Shown: positions 8,140-17,391 of the stretch, piece by piece | How positions within the stretch are numbered: the stretch's first letter is position 1 | How the letters are laid out: every line of letters starts with the position of its first letter | From: Orrella sp037026685 | Lineage (GTDB): Bacteria > Pseudomonadota > Gammaproteobacteria > Burkholderiales > Burkholderiaceae_B | Length of the DNA stretch: 64,000 nt | Direction of reading: 5' to 3' | Assembly (NCBI RefSeq): GCF_037026685.1 | Contig: NZ_JBANET010000016.1 | Span: forward strand, 1 to 64,000 | Program-made: the position numbers and the translations under genes | The notes under the pieces: model-generated | The model's input: only the letters and a program-made list of their open reading frames with translations | Databases searched by the model: none | Told to the model about the DNA's origin: nothing

Positions 8140-9396
8140 TTATATAACGCCTTCCTGGCGCAATTGTGCAAGCCTTGCCGCGCCGATGCCGATTTCCGAG
8201 AGCACGGCGTCGGTGTCGGCCCCCAGTTCGGGCGCCGGATGCCGCACGCGGCACGGCGCCTGCTCGAACTTGATCGGAAAGCCCAGCATGCGGACTTCGC
8301 CATGGCCCGGGTGGGGCACGTCGATGGCCATCTGCTGGTCGCGCACCTGCGGATCGTCGAACACCTGGCGCACGTCCAGCACCGGTCCGCAAGGCACGCC
8401 GTGGCGGTTGCAGCGCTCGATCCAGTAGTCGGTGCTTTGCGTTCGGGTGCGTGCCTGCACCACCTCGCGCAGCGCCAGCCGGTTGCGCATGCGCAGGGCG
8501 TTGGTGCGGTAGTCGGGGTGATCGGCCAGCTCGGGCATGTCCAGCGCCTGCAGCAGGCGCGCATACATCATGTCGTTGCTGGGCGCGATGGCCACCTGGC
8601 CGTCGGCCGTCTCGAACAGGCCGTAGGGGGCCACGATGCCGTGATCGTTGCCATGGCGCGGCGGCAGCTCGCCGCTGGCGAAATAGTTGGAAGCCTGGAA
8701 GCTGAGCAGGTTGATCATGCTCGAGAGCAGGCTGACGTTCAGCGACTCGCCCTGCCCGGTGCGCTCGCGCCGCAGCAGGGCGGCCACGATGCCCAGGGCG
8801 CCGTGCAGCCCGGCCACCAGGTCGCTGACCGGCGGGCCGGCGCGCAGCGGCGGGCCGTCGGCCTCGCCGTTCAGGCTCATGAAGCCGCTCATGGCCTGCG
8901 CCACGAAATCGAAGGCGGGGCGGTCGCGATAAGGCCCGGTGGCCCCGAAGCCGTTGATGGCGCAATGCACGATATCGGGCCGCAGCGCCCGCAGCGGCTC
9001 GGGACCCAGGCCCAGTTTTTCCATGATGCCGGGACGGAAGTTCTCGACCACCACGTCGCAGCTGCGCACCAGTTCCGCCAGGACCTGCTTGCCCTGGGGG
9101 CTGTACAGGTCCAGCGTGACCGAACGCTTGTTGCGGTTGTAGTTGGCGAAATACCAGCTCAAGCCGTCGCGCACCACGCCCTGGCGGCGCACCGGGTCGC
9201 CTTCGCCGGGCGATTCGATCTTGATGACCTCGGCGCCCATGTCGGCCAGCAGCACCGAGCAGAAGGGTCCCGAGATGATGCGGGTCAGGTCCAGGACGCG
9301 GATGCCCGATAGCGGCATGGCGCCGGACCGGCTCGCCGGACCGCCCTCGTGCCGCGCATTCGGGTATTCCCCCTGGGGGCTGCCTGGCGGGCTCAT
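8140..9396 (-). CDS. CaiB/BaiF class III CoA-transferase
   Basis: This 418-residue protein is a family III CoA-transferase, which moves CoA between carboxylic acids through an aspartyl-CoA anhydride. The family start PLSGIRVLDLTRIISGPF, the GAEVIKIE strand, the NRNKRSVTLDL segment and KPGIMEKLGLG-like loop are all recognisable. The ATG at 9396 overlaps the TGA of the upstream lyase gene as ATGA, suggesting translational coupling, but the conserved domain begins only at residue 27, so the ATG at 9318 is an alternative start. With the lyase and Bug protein it could activate an imported hydroxy-dicarboxylate (for instance 3-hydroxy-3-methylglutarate or a similar acid) for cleavage; the exact acid is inferred only. 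Confidence 0.9.
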   Translation of the reverse strand: MSPPGSPQGEYPNARHEGGPASRSGAMPLSGIRVLDLTRIISGPFCSVLLADMGAEVIKIESPGEGDPVRRQGVVRDGLSWYFANYNRNKRSVTLDLYSPQGKQVLAELVRSCDVVVENFRPGIMEKLGLGPEPLRALRPDIVHCAINGFGATGPYRDRPAFDFVAQAMSGFMSLNGEADGPPLRAGPPVSDLVAGLHGALGIVAALLRRERTGQGESLNVSLLSSMINLLSFQASNYFASGELPPRHGNDHGIVAPYGLFETADGQVAIAPSNDMMYARLLQALDMPELADHPDYRTNALRMRNRLALREVVQARTRTQSTDYWIERCNRHGVPCGPVLDVRQVFDDPQVRDQQMAIDVPHPGHGEVRMLGFPIKFEQAPCRVRHPAPELGADTDAVLSEIGIGAARLAQLRQEGVI

Positions 9397-10331
9397 CCTT
9401 GCGCCGCGCAGACGCTGTCGAGCCGGTGCAGCGCGCTGCGCGGGCCGGCCTTCATCACCTGGCCGGGCAGGGGCCGGCCCATGATGTCTTCGAGCAAGCG
9501 GGCGGCCTGCACCAGCCGGTCCAGGTCGATGCCGGTCTGGATGCCCATCTCGTGCAGCAGGTTGAGCAGGTCCTCGGTGCAGATGTTGCCGGTCGCGCCC
9601 GGCGCGAAGGGGCAGCCGCCGATGCCGCCCAGCGAGGCTTCGTAGGTGGAGATGCCCAGCCGCAGTCCGGCCATCACGTTGACCAGACCGATGCCGCGCG
9701 TGTTGTGAAAGTGCAGCGAGATGGGCAGGTTGCCAAAGCGCTGCTGCAGCCGCGCCACGGTGCGTTCGACCAGCGGCGGCGTGGCCATGCCGGTGGTGTC
9801 GCCCAGCGTAATGCCGTCAAAGCCGTGCTCGGCATAGCGCGCCACGATGCGCTCGAGCAGGTCCGGGTCCACGTCGCCCTCGAAGGGGCAGCCGAAGGCC
9901 ACGGCCACCGCGCCCTTGCGCTTGACCTGCTGCCCGCGCGTGAGCGCCGCGATCTCGTCGATGTCCTGCAGCGAGCGCTCGACCGGGCGGTTCAGGTTCT
10001 TGCCGTTGTGGCTTTCGGAGGCCGACACGAACACCACGATCTCGTCGGCGCCGGCCTGCAGGGCCCGCTCCACGCCCTTGGCGTTGGGCGCAAGTACCGA
10101 CAGCACCAGGCCCGGCACGCGGCGCGCGCCGGCCAGGACCTGGGCCGCGTCGGCCATCTGCGGCACCGCGCGCGGCGATACGAAGGACGTGGCCTCGATG
10201 TGGCGCACGCCCGCGTCGATCAGCCGGTTGAGCAGCGCGATCTTGGCGTCGGTGGGCACGAAGGCCGCTTCGCTTTGCAAGCCATCGCGCAATCCGACGT
10301 CGATCACGTCCACCCGGGTGGGCCATTGCAT
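9393..10331 (-). CDS. mvaB: Hydroxymethylglutaryl-CoA lyase family protein
   Basis: This 312-residue enzyme is an HMG-CoA-lyase-like aldolase with a divalent-metal TIM barrel, cleaving 3-hydroxy-3-methylglutaryl-CoA to acetyl-CoA and acetoacetate or acting on a related acyl-CoA. It shows the N-terminal VGLRDGLQSE motif with the catalytic Arg-Asp, the metal-binding HFHNTRG, and the lyase signature GGIGGCPFAPGATGN with the active-site Cys. It is first gene of the minus-strand unit lyase - CoA-transferase - Bug, and faces the divergent IclR gene across 169 bases. The neighbouring CoA-transferase suggests a catabolic role. The precise substrate (HMG-CoA versus citramalyl-CoA-like) cannot be settled from sequence alone. 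Confidence 0.88.
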   Translation of the reverse strand: MQWPTRVDVIDVGLRDGLQSEAAFVPTDAKIALLNRLIDAGVRHIEATSFVSPRAVPQMADAAQVLAGARRVPGLVLSVLAPNAKGVERALQAGADEIVVFVSASESHNGKNLNRPVERSLQDIDEIAALTRGQQVKRKGAVAVAFGCPFEGDVDPDLLERIVARYAEHGFDGITLGDTTGMATPPLVERTVARLQQRFGNLPISLHFHNTRGIGLVNVMAGLRLGISTYEASLGGIGGCPFAPGATGNICTEDLLNLLHEMGIQTGIDLDRLVQAARLLEDIMGRPLPGQVMKAGPRSALHRLDSVCAAQG

Positions 10332-10409
10332 GGGTTGTCTCCTCCTGGTCTCTCACCTCGCCCGCAATCATGACCCCGCCGGGACGGGGGGACAATTCGC
10401 CATTTTTCG

Positions 10410-10438
10410 GCCAGCCATCGCCAAATGCGATGGCTGGC
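10410..10438. promoter_or_regulatory. Perfect 12-bp palindrome in divergent promoter, candidate IclR operator
   Basis: GCCAGCCATCGC and GCGATGGCTGGC form a perfect 12-bp inverted repeat around a 5-base CAAAT spacer. It lies midway between the lyase start (10331, minus) and the IclR-family start (10501, plus). IclR-type regulators commonly bind such palindromes in shared promoters. It could also fold as an RNA hairpin in the regulator leader. Confidence 0.5.
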
Positions 10439-10500
10439 GCCGGCCGGTTGCCGTTTGGTTTATCGTAGGACGCTGGGCATGCCGATTCGACCAAGAAAAA

Positions 10501-11259
10501 ATGCCGGAACAGCCGATCAAGACGTCCAAGCGGGTCTTCGAAATCCTGGAAGCCTTCGAGGAGGTCCGTCGGCCCATGGCGCTCAAGGAGTTCACCCAGC
10601 GCTTCGGCTATCCCGCCTCCAGCGCCTCGGCGCTGCTCAAGAGCCTGGTGGCCCTGGGCTATCTCGAATACGACCGTTTCTCGCGCACCTACCTGCCCAC
10701 CATGCGCATGGCCACGCTGGGCAACTGGGTGCAGCAGGCGCTGTTCGGCGAAGGCGAGGTGCTGCGGCTGATGAAGCAGCTGTCCGACGAGTTCGGCGAA
10801 ACCGTGACCGTGGGCGCGCAAAGCGACCTGTTCGTGCAGTACATGTACCTGATCCCGTCGGTGCTGCCGATCTGGTACGCCGTGCCCATCGGCATGACGC
10901 GTCCCATCGCGCGTTCGGCCAGCGGCTGGATGATGCTGGGCGCGCGCAGCGACGCCGAGATCGAGGCCCTGGTGCGGCGCATCAACTTCCACGAACGCGA
11001 CCCCGGCAGGAAGATCGTGCTGGCCGAATTGATGGCCCATATCGAACAGGGGCGCCGGCAGGGCTACCTGTTCTCCAGGCACACGCTGGAGCCGGGCGCG
11101 GGCAACATCGCGGTGCTGCTGCCGGACCGGCGTTTCGGCCGGGCTTTTTCCCTGGGCATCCACGGGCCGGTCGAGCGGCTCGAACGCAAGGCCGAGCGGA
11201 TCATCGCCGCCCTGCGCACGGGCATCGCGCAACTGGCGCACGCGCGCGCGTCAGTCTAG
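10501..11259 (+). CDS. IclR-family transcriptional regulator
   Basis: This 252-residue protein has the IclR layout: an N-terminal winged helix-turn-helix (about residues 8-70, KTSKRVFEILEAFEEV … YPASSASALLKSLVALGYLEYD) and a C-terminal GAF-like effector domain (about 75-250). It is transcribed divergently from the lyase - CoA-transferase - Bug genes, so it is the likely regulator of that unit and perhaps of itself through the palindrome at 10410-10438. The effector is probably the substrate or CoA ester of that pathway. The start at 10501 has only a purine-rich AAGAAAAA upstream; no better in-frame start with the right length is seen. Confidence 0.9.
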   Translation: MPEQPIKTSKRVFEILEAFEEVRRPMALKEFTQRFGYPASSASALLKSLVALGYLEYDRFSRTYLPTMRMATLGNWVQQALFGEGEVLRLMKQLSDEFGETVTVGAQSDLFVQYMYLIPSVLPIWYAVPIGMTRPIARSASGWMMLGARSDAEIEALVRRINFHERDPGRKIVLAELMAHIEQGRRQGYLFSRHTLEPGAGNIAVLLPDRRFGRAFSLGIHGPVERLERKAERIIAALRTGIAQLAHARASV

Positions 11260-11421
11260 CGCCGGGCGTGCCGGCCTGCCTTGGCGCGGGCTTTTTTTCA
11301 TCCATGTGTAAATGCATGGCCCGCCGCGCCTGCATGCCTTGCGTGCGCAGCCCCGGTGATAGACTCGATTCCGACAAGAAGACACGGGTCCGCGCAGGCC
11401 CGATAGCCACCAGGAGACACC

Positions 11422-12315
11422 ATGCAGATCGTTCCCTTGCACGAGGATTTCGGCGCCGAGATACAAGGCCTGGACCTGCTCGATGCGGTGTCGGACGCGG
11501 CGGCCTTTGCGCAGGTGCGCGCCGCGTTCGAGGTGCATTCCGTGCTGGTATGGCGCAACCAGCCCGTCACCGACGACCTGCAGGCCACCTTCTCGCGCGC
11601 CTTCGGGCCGCTGGAACTGACCAAGGTCGGCTCGGCCGGCCACGGCACCTTCTATTCGCGCCTGAACAACATGGATGCGCAGGGCAAGGTGGTGCCGCCC
11701 AGCGACAAGGCCGTGCTGGTGGCGCGCGCCAACCAGCTCTGGCATACCGACAGTTCGTTCAAGGCCATTCCGGCGCTGGCGTCGGTGCTCTCGGCCCGGG
11801 TCATTCCCGAGAACGGCGGCGAGACCGAGTTCACCTCCACGCGCGCGGCCTGGGATCGCCTGGATCCGCGCCAGCAGGAGGGCTTGCGCGACGCCATCGC
11901 CATCCACAGCTATGCCACGTCGCGCGACCGCATCGACCCGAACATGATGAGCGCGGCCGAGCGCGCGGCGCTGCCGCCGGTGCGCCGTCGCCTGACCTGG
12001 CGCAATCCCGTCAACGGGCGCCGGGCGCTTTACATCGCCTCGCACGCCGGCGCCATCGAGGGCATGGGCGAGCAGGATGCGGCCGAACTGCTGGCCCAGC
12101 TGATCGAACAGGCCACCGCCCCGCAGTACACCTACGTGCACAGCTGGCGTCCGGGCGACGTGGTGATGTGGGACAACCGCGCCACCATGCACCGCGGCCG
12201 TCCGTGGGCCGGCGGGCAGCCGCGCGCCATCGTGCGCACCACCATCTCGGCCACCGAGGCCGACGGACTGGCCGACGTGCTGCCGCAGCGGCGGCCGGTT
12301 TCGGCCGCGGCCTGA
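11422..12315 (+). CDS. TauD/TfdA-family Fe(II)/2-oxoglutarate dioxygenase
   Basis: This 297-residue protein is a TauD/TfdA-type oxygenase that couples 2-oxoglutarate decarboxylation to hydroxylation of a substrate, often releasing sulfite, an ether or an amine. The iron-binding triad is visible as H108 and D110 (LWHTDSSF) and H257 (TMHRGRPW), with R268/R272 as candidates for the 2-oxoglutarate carboxylate contact. The ATG follows CAGGAG. A Bug-type binding protein gene begins 85 bases downstream on the same strand, so the pair may import and oxidise one acid. Taurine is unlikely to be implied by this alone, because no tauABC genes are here; aryloxyalkanoates or other sulfonates are equally possible. 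Confidence 0.9.
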   Translation: MQIVPLHEDFGAEIQGLDLLDAVSDAAAFAQVRAAFEVHSVLVWRNQPVTDDLQATFSRAFGPLELTKVGSAGHGTFYSRLNNMDAQGKVVPPSDKAVLVARANQLWHTDSSFKAIPALASVLSARVIPENGGETEFTSTRAAWDRLDPRQQEGLRDAIAIHSYATSRDRIDPNMMSAAERAALPPVRRRLTWRNPVNGRRALYIASHAGAIEGMGEQDAAELLAQLIEQATAPQYTYVHSWRPGDVVMWDNRATMHRGRPWAGGQPRAIVRTTISATEADGLADVLPQRRPVSAAA

Positions 12316-12400
12316 GCCGCGCGGGCCGCCCGCCTGCCGGGCGGCGCCAGGCGAGCCGCCGCGCCGGCCGCCGCACAACAATAACCAGGGAGACACCACC

Positions 12401-13381
12401 ATGCGTTTCATGCAGATCGCAGCACGAGTGCTGTGCGCCGCCGGCGCGGCCGCAGCCATCGGTCCGGCGCACGCGGCCGACGATTACCCTTCCAAGCCGG
12501 TGCGCATCGTCGTGCCCTATCCGGCCGGCGGCTCGACCGACACCATCACGCGCCTGCTCGGCCAGGCGCTGGCGCAACGCTGGGGCCAGCCCGTGGTGGT
12601 GGAAAACCGCGGCGGCGCCTCGGGCATGATAGGGACCGACGAGGTCGCGCGCGCCAAGCCCGACGGCTATACGCTGCTGATGAACGGCAGCGGCCCGCAT
12701 ACGGTCAATGTCAGCCTGTTCGAGAACATCTCCTACGACCCCGTCAAGGACTTCGAGCCCATCATCCAGACCACGACGCTGCCGCTGCTGATGGTGGTGC
12801 CGGCCAGCTCGCCGCACCGGGACGTGCAGGCCTTCGTCGGCTGGGCCAAGGCCAACGCCGGCAAGGTCAACTACTGTTCCATCGGCCCGGGTTCGCCTTC
12901 GCACCTGGCGGCCGAGCTGTTCAAGTCCTCGGCCGGGGTGGAGATGACCCACGTGCCCTACAAGGGCAGCGGCCCGGCGCTGGTCGATACGATAGGCGGC
13001 GTATGCCATGTGCTGTTCGACAGCGCCCTGTCGGCCGGCCCGCACGTCAAGTCGGGCAAGCTGCGGGCCCTGGCCATCGGCACCGAGCAGCGCGCGGCAT
13101 CCTGGCCCGATACGCCGACGGTGGCCGAAAGCGGCGTGCCGGGCTTTAGCGCCTATAGCTGGACGGCGCTGTTCGCGCCGGCCGGCACGCCCGAGGCGGT
13201 CTTGCGCAAGATACAGAAGGACGCCGCCGAGGTGCTGGCCAGCCCCGAGATCACCGAGCGGCTCCAGGCGCAGGGCGCGCTGCCCGGCGGCGGTTCGTCG
13301 GCCCAGCTGGCCGCCTTCGTGGACAGCGAAATCGCCAAGTGGGCCAAGGTCATCAAGGATGGCAACATCACGGTGAACTGA
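12401..13381 (+). CDS. Bug-family (TctC-like) substrate-binding protein
   Basis: This 326-residue periplasmic binding protein has a signal peptide ending near HAADDYP, followed by the Bug start YPSKPVRIVVPYPAGGS and the loop THVPYKGSGPAL. It is only about one-third identical by eye to the Bug protein at 7095-8069, so the two are separate paralogues, not a recent duplication. It has two cysteines in the mature part (NYCSIGPG and GVCHVLF), unlike the other copy. CAGGGAG lies upstream of the ATG. It is downstream of and co-directional with the TauD-like dioxygenase, so it probably binds that enzyme's carboxylated substrate. No TctA/TctB membrane genes are adjacent. Confidence 0.93.
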   Translation: MRFMQIAARVLCAAGAAAAIGPAHAADDYPSKPVRIVVPYPAGGSTDTITRLLGQALAQRWGQPVVVENRGGASGMIGTDEVARAKPDGYTLLMNGSGPHTVNVSLFENISYDPVKDFEPIIQTTTLPLLMVVPASSPHRDVQAFVGWAKANAGKVNYCSIGPGSPSHLAAELFKSSAGVEMTHVPYKGSGPALVDTIGGVCHVLFDSALSAGPHVKSGKLRALAIGTEQRAASWPDTPTVAESGVPGFSAYSWTALFAPAGTPEAVLRKIQKDAAEVLASPEITERLQAQGALPGGGSSAQLAAFVDSEIAKWAKVIKDGNITVN

Positions 13382-13403
13382 AGCGGCGCGGCGGCGGCAG
13401 GCC

Positions 13404-14315
13404 TTAGTGCTGCGGCGGCCGCTGCGCGGCCTGCGCCGAGGCCAGCAGGTGTTCGAGCAGCAGCTTGGCGGCGCTCGAGAGCGGTCCCTCGGCGCGCACG
13501 CAGACCGACAGGCGCCGGCGCGCCCAGGGGTCCGACAGCCTTACCACCTTCACGCCGTCGCGGCGGTACAGGTCCAGCGAACGCAGCGGCAGCACGCCGA
13601 TGCCCAGGCCGGCGCGCACCAGCGAGACCAGCGCATCGTAGGAGGTGGCGTGAAAGCGCACGCGCCACTCCAGGTTGGCCGCGTTGGCCTGGCGATGCAG
13701 CAGGAAACTGGCGGCGCTGCCGCGGTGCATGCCGACGTGCTCGTAGGCCAGCGTCTGCAGGAAGCCGACCGTGCGGCGCCGCGCCAGCGGATGGCCGGCC
13801 GGCACCAGCAGGGCCATCTCGTCCTCGTGATAGGGATGCACGGCCAGGCCCTCGCGCTCGTCGGACAGCGCAAAAATGCCGATGTCGGCCTCGCTTTCGG
13901 CCACCGCCCGCGTGACCACGCTGCTGACCCGCTCCTCCAGGTCCAGCCGCACGCCGGGGTGGCGGGCCAGGAAGGTCTTGAGTTCGTCCGGCAGGAACTG
14001 CGTGATGGAGGAAAGATTGGCGAACAGCCGCACGTGGCCGCGCACGCCATAGGCATAGTCCTGCATCTGGGCCGACAGGTCGGCCGCCTGGCGCAGCATC
14101 ACGCGCGCGCCGCGCGCCAGCGACTGGCCGGCGGCGGTAGGCTCCACCCCGCGCGCATGGCGCGACAGCAAAGGCACGCCGGCGGCGCGCTCGAGCTCGG
14201 CGATGCGCTTGCTCAGCGCCGAGGCGGCGATGTGCTCGCGTTGCGCCGCCGCGGCGATGCTGCCGGTCTCGAGCACCGCCACGAACAGCTGCAGGGTGGT
14301 CAGGTCAAGGCGCAT
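13404..14315 (-). CDS. LysR-family transcriptional regulator
   Basis: This 303-residue protein has a LysR N-terminal helix-turn-helix (about residues 3-62, LTTLQLFVAVLETGSIAAAAQREHIAASALSKRIAELE) and a C-terminal periplasmic-binding-protein-like effector domain. The gene follows the glutaryl-CoA dehydrogenase gene on the same strand with only 23 bases between them, an unusual arrangement because most LysR genes are divergent from their targets. It may therefore be cotranscribed with the dehydrogenase and regulate the ThDP enzyme/dehydrogenase set or the convergent dioxygenase/Bug pair. Its effector is unknown. Confidence 0.9.
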   Translation of the reverse strand: MRLDLTTLQLFVAVLETGSIAAAAQREHIAASALSKRIAELERAAGVPLLSRHARGVEPTAAGQSLARGARVMLRQAADLSAQMQDYAYGVRGHVRLFANLSSITQFLPDELKTFLARHPGVRLDLEERVSSVVTRAVAESEADIGIFALSDEREGLAVHPYHEDEMALLVPAGHPLARRRTVGFLQTLAYEHVGMHRGSAASFLLHRQANAANLEWRVRFHATSYDALVSLVRAGLGIGVLPLRSLDLYRRDGVKVVRLSDPWARRRLSVCVRAEGPLSSAAKLLLEHLLASAQAAQRPPQH

Positions 14316-14338
14316 GGCGGCCGGGCGGCCCGCGGGCT

Positions 14339-15526
<1,188 letters not shown>

Positions 15527-15560
15527 TGGTAAGGCTCCAATGCAAATGCGTGAGAAGGGT

Positions 15561-17249
15561 CTAGGTCTTTTGCGCGGCCTGGCGCAATTGGGTCAGCGTG
15601 GCGGTGGGCGTGATCGCCTCGGGATCGAGCAGGCAGTGCAGGATGGCCGGCTTGCCGCTGGCCACCGCGCGCTCGAAGGCCGGGCCGAACTGCCCGGTGG
15701 TCTCGACCCGCTCGCCGTGGCCGCCGAAGGCGCGCGCATAGGCGGCGAAGTCGGGATTGCGCAGCTGGGTCGCCGAGACGCGCGCCGGATAATGCTTTTC
15801 CTGGTGCATGCGGATGGTGCCGTACATGCCGTTATCGATCACCACCACCACGATGGGCAGCTCGTATTGCACCGCGGTGGCGAACTCCTGGCCATGCATC
15901 AGGAAGCAGCCGTCGCCCGCAAAGCACACCACCATGCGTTCGGGCAGCACCCGCTTGGCGCTTACCGCGGCCGGCAGGCCATAGCCCATCGAGCCCGAGG
16001 TGGGCGCCAGCTGGCTGCCGTAGCAGCGGTTGCGGTGAAAGCGGTGCAGCCAGGTGGCATAGTTGCCCGCGCCGTTGGTCAGGATGGCGTCGTCGGGCAG
16101 GGTGCGTTCGAGCCAGTCCATGATCTGGCCCATCTGCAGCGCGCCGGGCGTGCGCACGGCCGCGCCGTCGCTCCAGGCCAGGTAGGACTGGTGCAGGGTT
16201 TCGATGTCGGATTCGCGCTGCGGGTCCAGGTCCGGGCAGACGGCATCCAGCGCCGCGGCGAAGGCCGTGGGCGAGGCATGGATGGCCAGTGCCGGCCGGT
16301 ACACCCGGCCCAGTTCGCTGCTGTCCGGATGCACGTGCACCAGCGGCTGGCGCGGCACCGGGATGTCGAACAGGGTGTAGCCCTGGCTGGGGCTCTCGGA
16401 CATCCGTCCGCCCACCAGCAGCACCAGGTCGCTGTGGCGGATGCGCTCGAGCAGCGCCGGGTTGGCGCCCAGGCCCACGTCGCCCGCATAGCAGGGATGG
16501 CGGGCGGGAAACAGCATCTGGCGGCGGAACGACACCGCCACCGGCAGGCGGGTGCGTTCGGCGAAGGCGGCGAACTGCTCGACGGCCTGCGCGCTCCAGC
16601 GGCTGCCGCCCAGGATGGCGATGGGGCGGCGCGCCTGCGCCAGGCGCTGCGACAGCGCCTGCAGCTGCGCCGCGCCGGGCTCGGTTTCGACGACCTCGTA
16701 GCGCGGCGCGTCGGCCGCCTCGGCCATGTCGGTCAGCATGTTCTCGGGCAGGGCGATCACCACCGGGCCGGGGCGCCCCGAGGTGGCGACGTAGAAGGCC
16801 CGCGACACCAGCTCGGGCAGCCGGCCGGCATCGTCGATCTCGGTCACCCATTTGGCCTGGGTGCCGAACACGGCGCGATAGTCCATCTCCTGGAAGGCCT
16901 CGCGCTCGCGCATGCCGGTCTCGATCTGGCCGACGAACAGGATCATCGGCGTGGAGTCCTGGCTGGCGATGTGCACGCCGGCCATCGCGTTCGAGGCGCC
17001 GGGCCCGCGCGTGACCATGCAGATGCCGGGCGCGCCGGTCAGCTTGCCGTGGGCCTCGGCCATCATGGCCGCGCCGCCCTCCTGGCGGCATACCGTGACG
17101 GCGATGTCGGAATCGACCAGGGCATCGAGCACGGCCAGGTAGCTCTCGCCGGGCACGCAGAACACGTGGTCCACGCCGTGTATGGCCAGCTGGTCGACCA
17201 GGATGCGCCCGCCGGAGCGGGCAGGGGCTGTCTCTTTGGATGTAGGCAT
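15561..17249 (-). CDS. Thiamine-diphosphate-dependent enzyme (acetolactate-synthase-like)
   Basis: This 562-residue protein has the three-domain layout of acetolactate synthase large subunit/benzoylformate decarboxylase-type enzymes. E57 (CRQEGGA) is the conserved Glu that activates ThDP, and the C-terminal domain holds the Mg/ThDP motif GDGCFLMHGQE…DNGMYG. There is no small regulatory subunit gene next to it and the true biosynthetic ilvBH is expected elsewhere, so a catabolic decarboxylase or carboligase is likely. The frame is open further upstream, but the ATG at 17249 begins just before the conserved GRILVDQLAIHGVDHVF. It leads the gcdH-LysR unit and is divergent from another LysR gene, whose operator-like repeats lie at 17287-17325. 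Confidence 0.88.
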   Translation of the reverse strand: MPTSKETAPARSGGRILVDQLAIHGVDHVFCVPGESYLAVLDALVDSDIAVTVCRQEGGAAMMAEAHGKLTGAPGICMVTRGPGASNAMAGVHIASQDSTPMILFVGQIETGMREREAFQEMDYRAVFGTQAKWVTEIDDAGRLPELVSRAFYVATSGRPGPVVIALPENMLTDMAEAADAPRYEVVETEPGAAQLQALSQRLAQARRPIAILGGSRWSAQAVEQFAAFAERTRLPVAVSFRRQMLFPARHPCYAGDVGLGANPALLERIRHSDLVLLVGGRMSESPSQGYTLFDIPVPRQPLVHVHPDSSELGRVYRPALAIHASPTAFAAALDAVCPDLDPQRESDIETLHQSYLAWSDGAAVRTPGALQMGQIMDWLERTLPDDAILTNGAGNYATWLHRFHRNRCYGSQLAPTSGSMGYGLPAAVSAKRVLPERMVVCFAGDGCFLMHGQEFATAVQYELPIVVVVIDNGMYGTIRMHQEKHYPARVSATQLRNPDFAAYARAFGGHGERVETTGQFGPAFERAVASGKPAILHCLLDPEAITPTATLTQLRQAAQKT

Positions 17250-17286
17250 AGTGGCCGCTAGGTTAATGTGCGCTGGGCGCACAAGG

Positions 17287-17325
17287 CAATTGATAAAATT
17301 GCACAATCTATTGATCGGATTGCAC
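17287..17325. promoter_or_regulatory. LysR-type operator: palindromes plus 21-bp-spaced direct repeats
   Basis: In the divergent promoter, CAATT-N5-AATTG (17287-17301) fits a LysR T-N11-A box, and CAATC-N9-GATTG (17304-17322) is a second inverted repeat. The 16-base unit ATTGATnnnATTGCAC occurs at 17289 and again at 17310, 21 bp apart, which is two helical turns. The AT-rich patch stands out in very GC-rich DNA. Confidence 0.55.
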
Positions 17326-17391
17326 GTCGTCCACGAACTTGCGCGCCCGGCTGCCTTTTCCCGAACAGGCCGCGCGCGCGACCAGGCACCC

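Noticed and set aside
11260..11298. A run of seven T after the IclR gene suggesting a terminator
   Set aside because: No convincing GC stem precedes it; only short, imperfect pairing was found.
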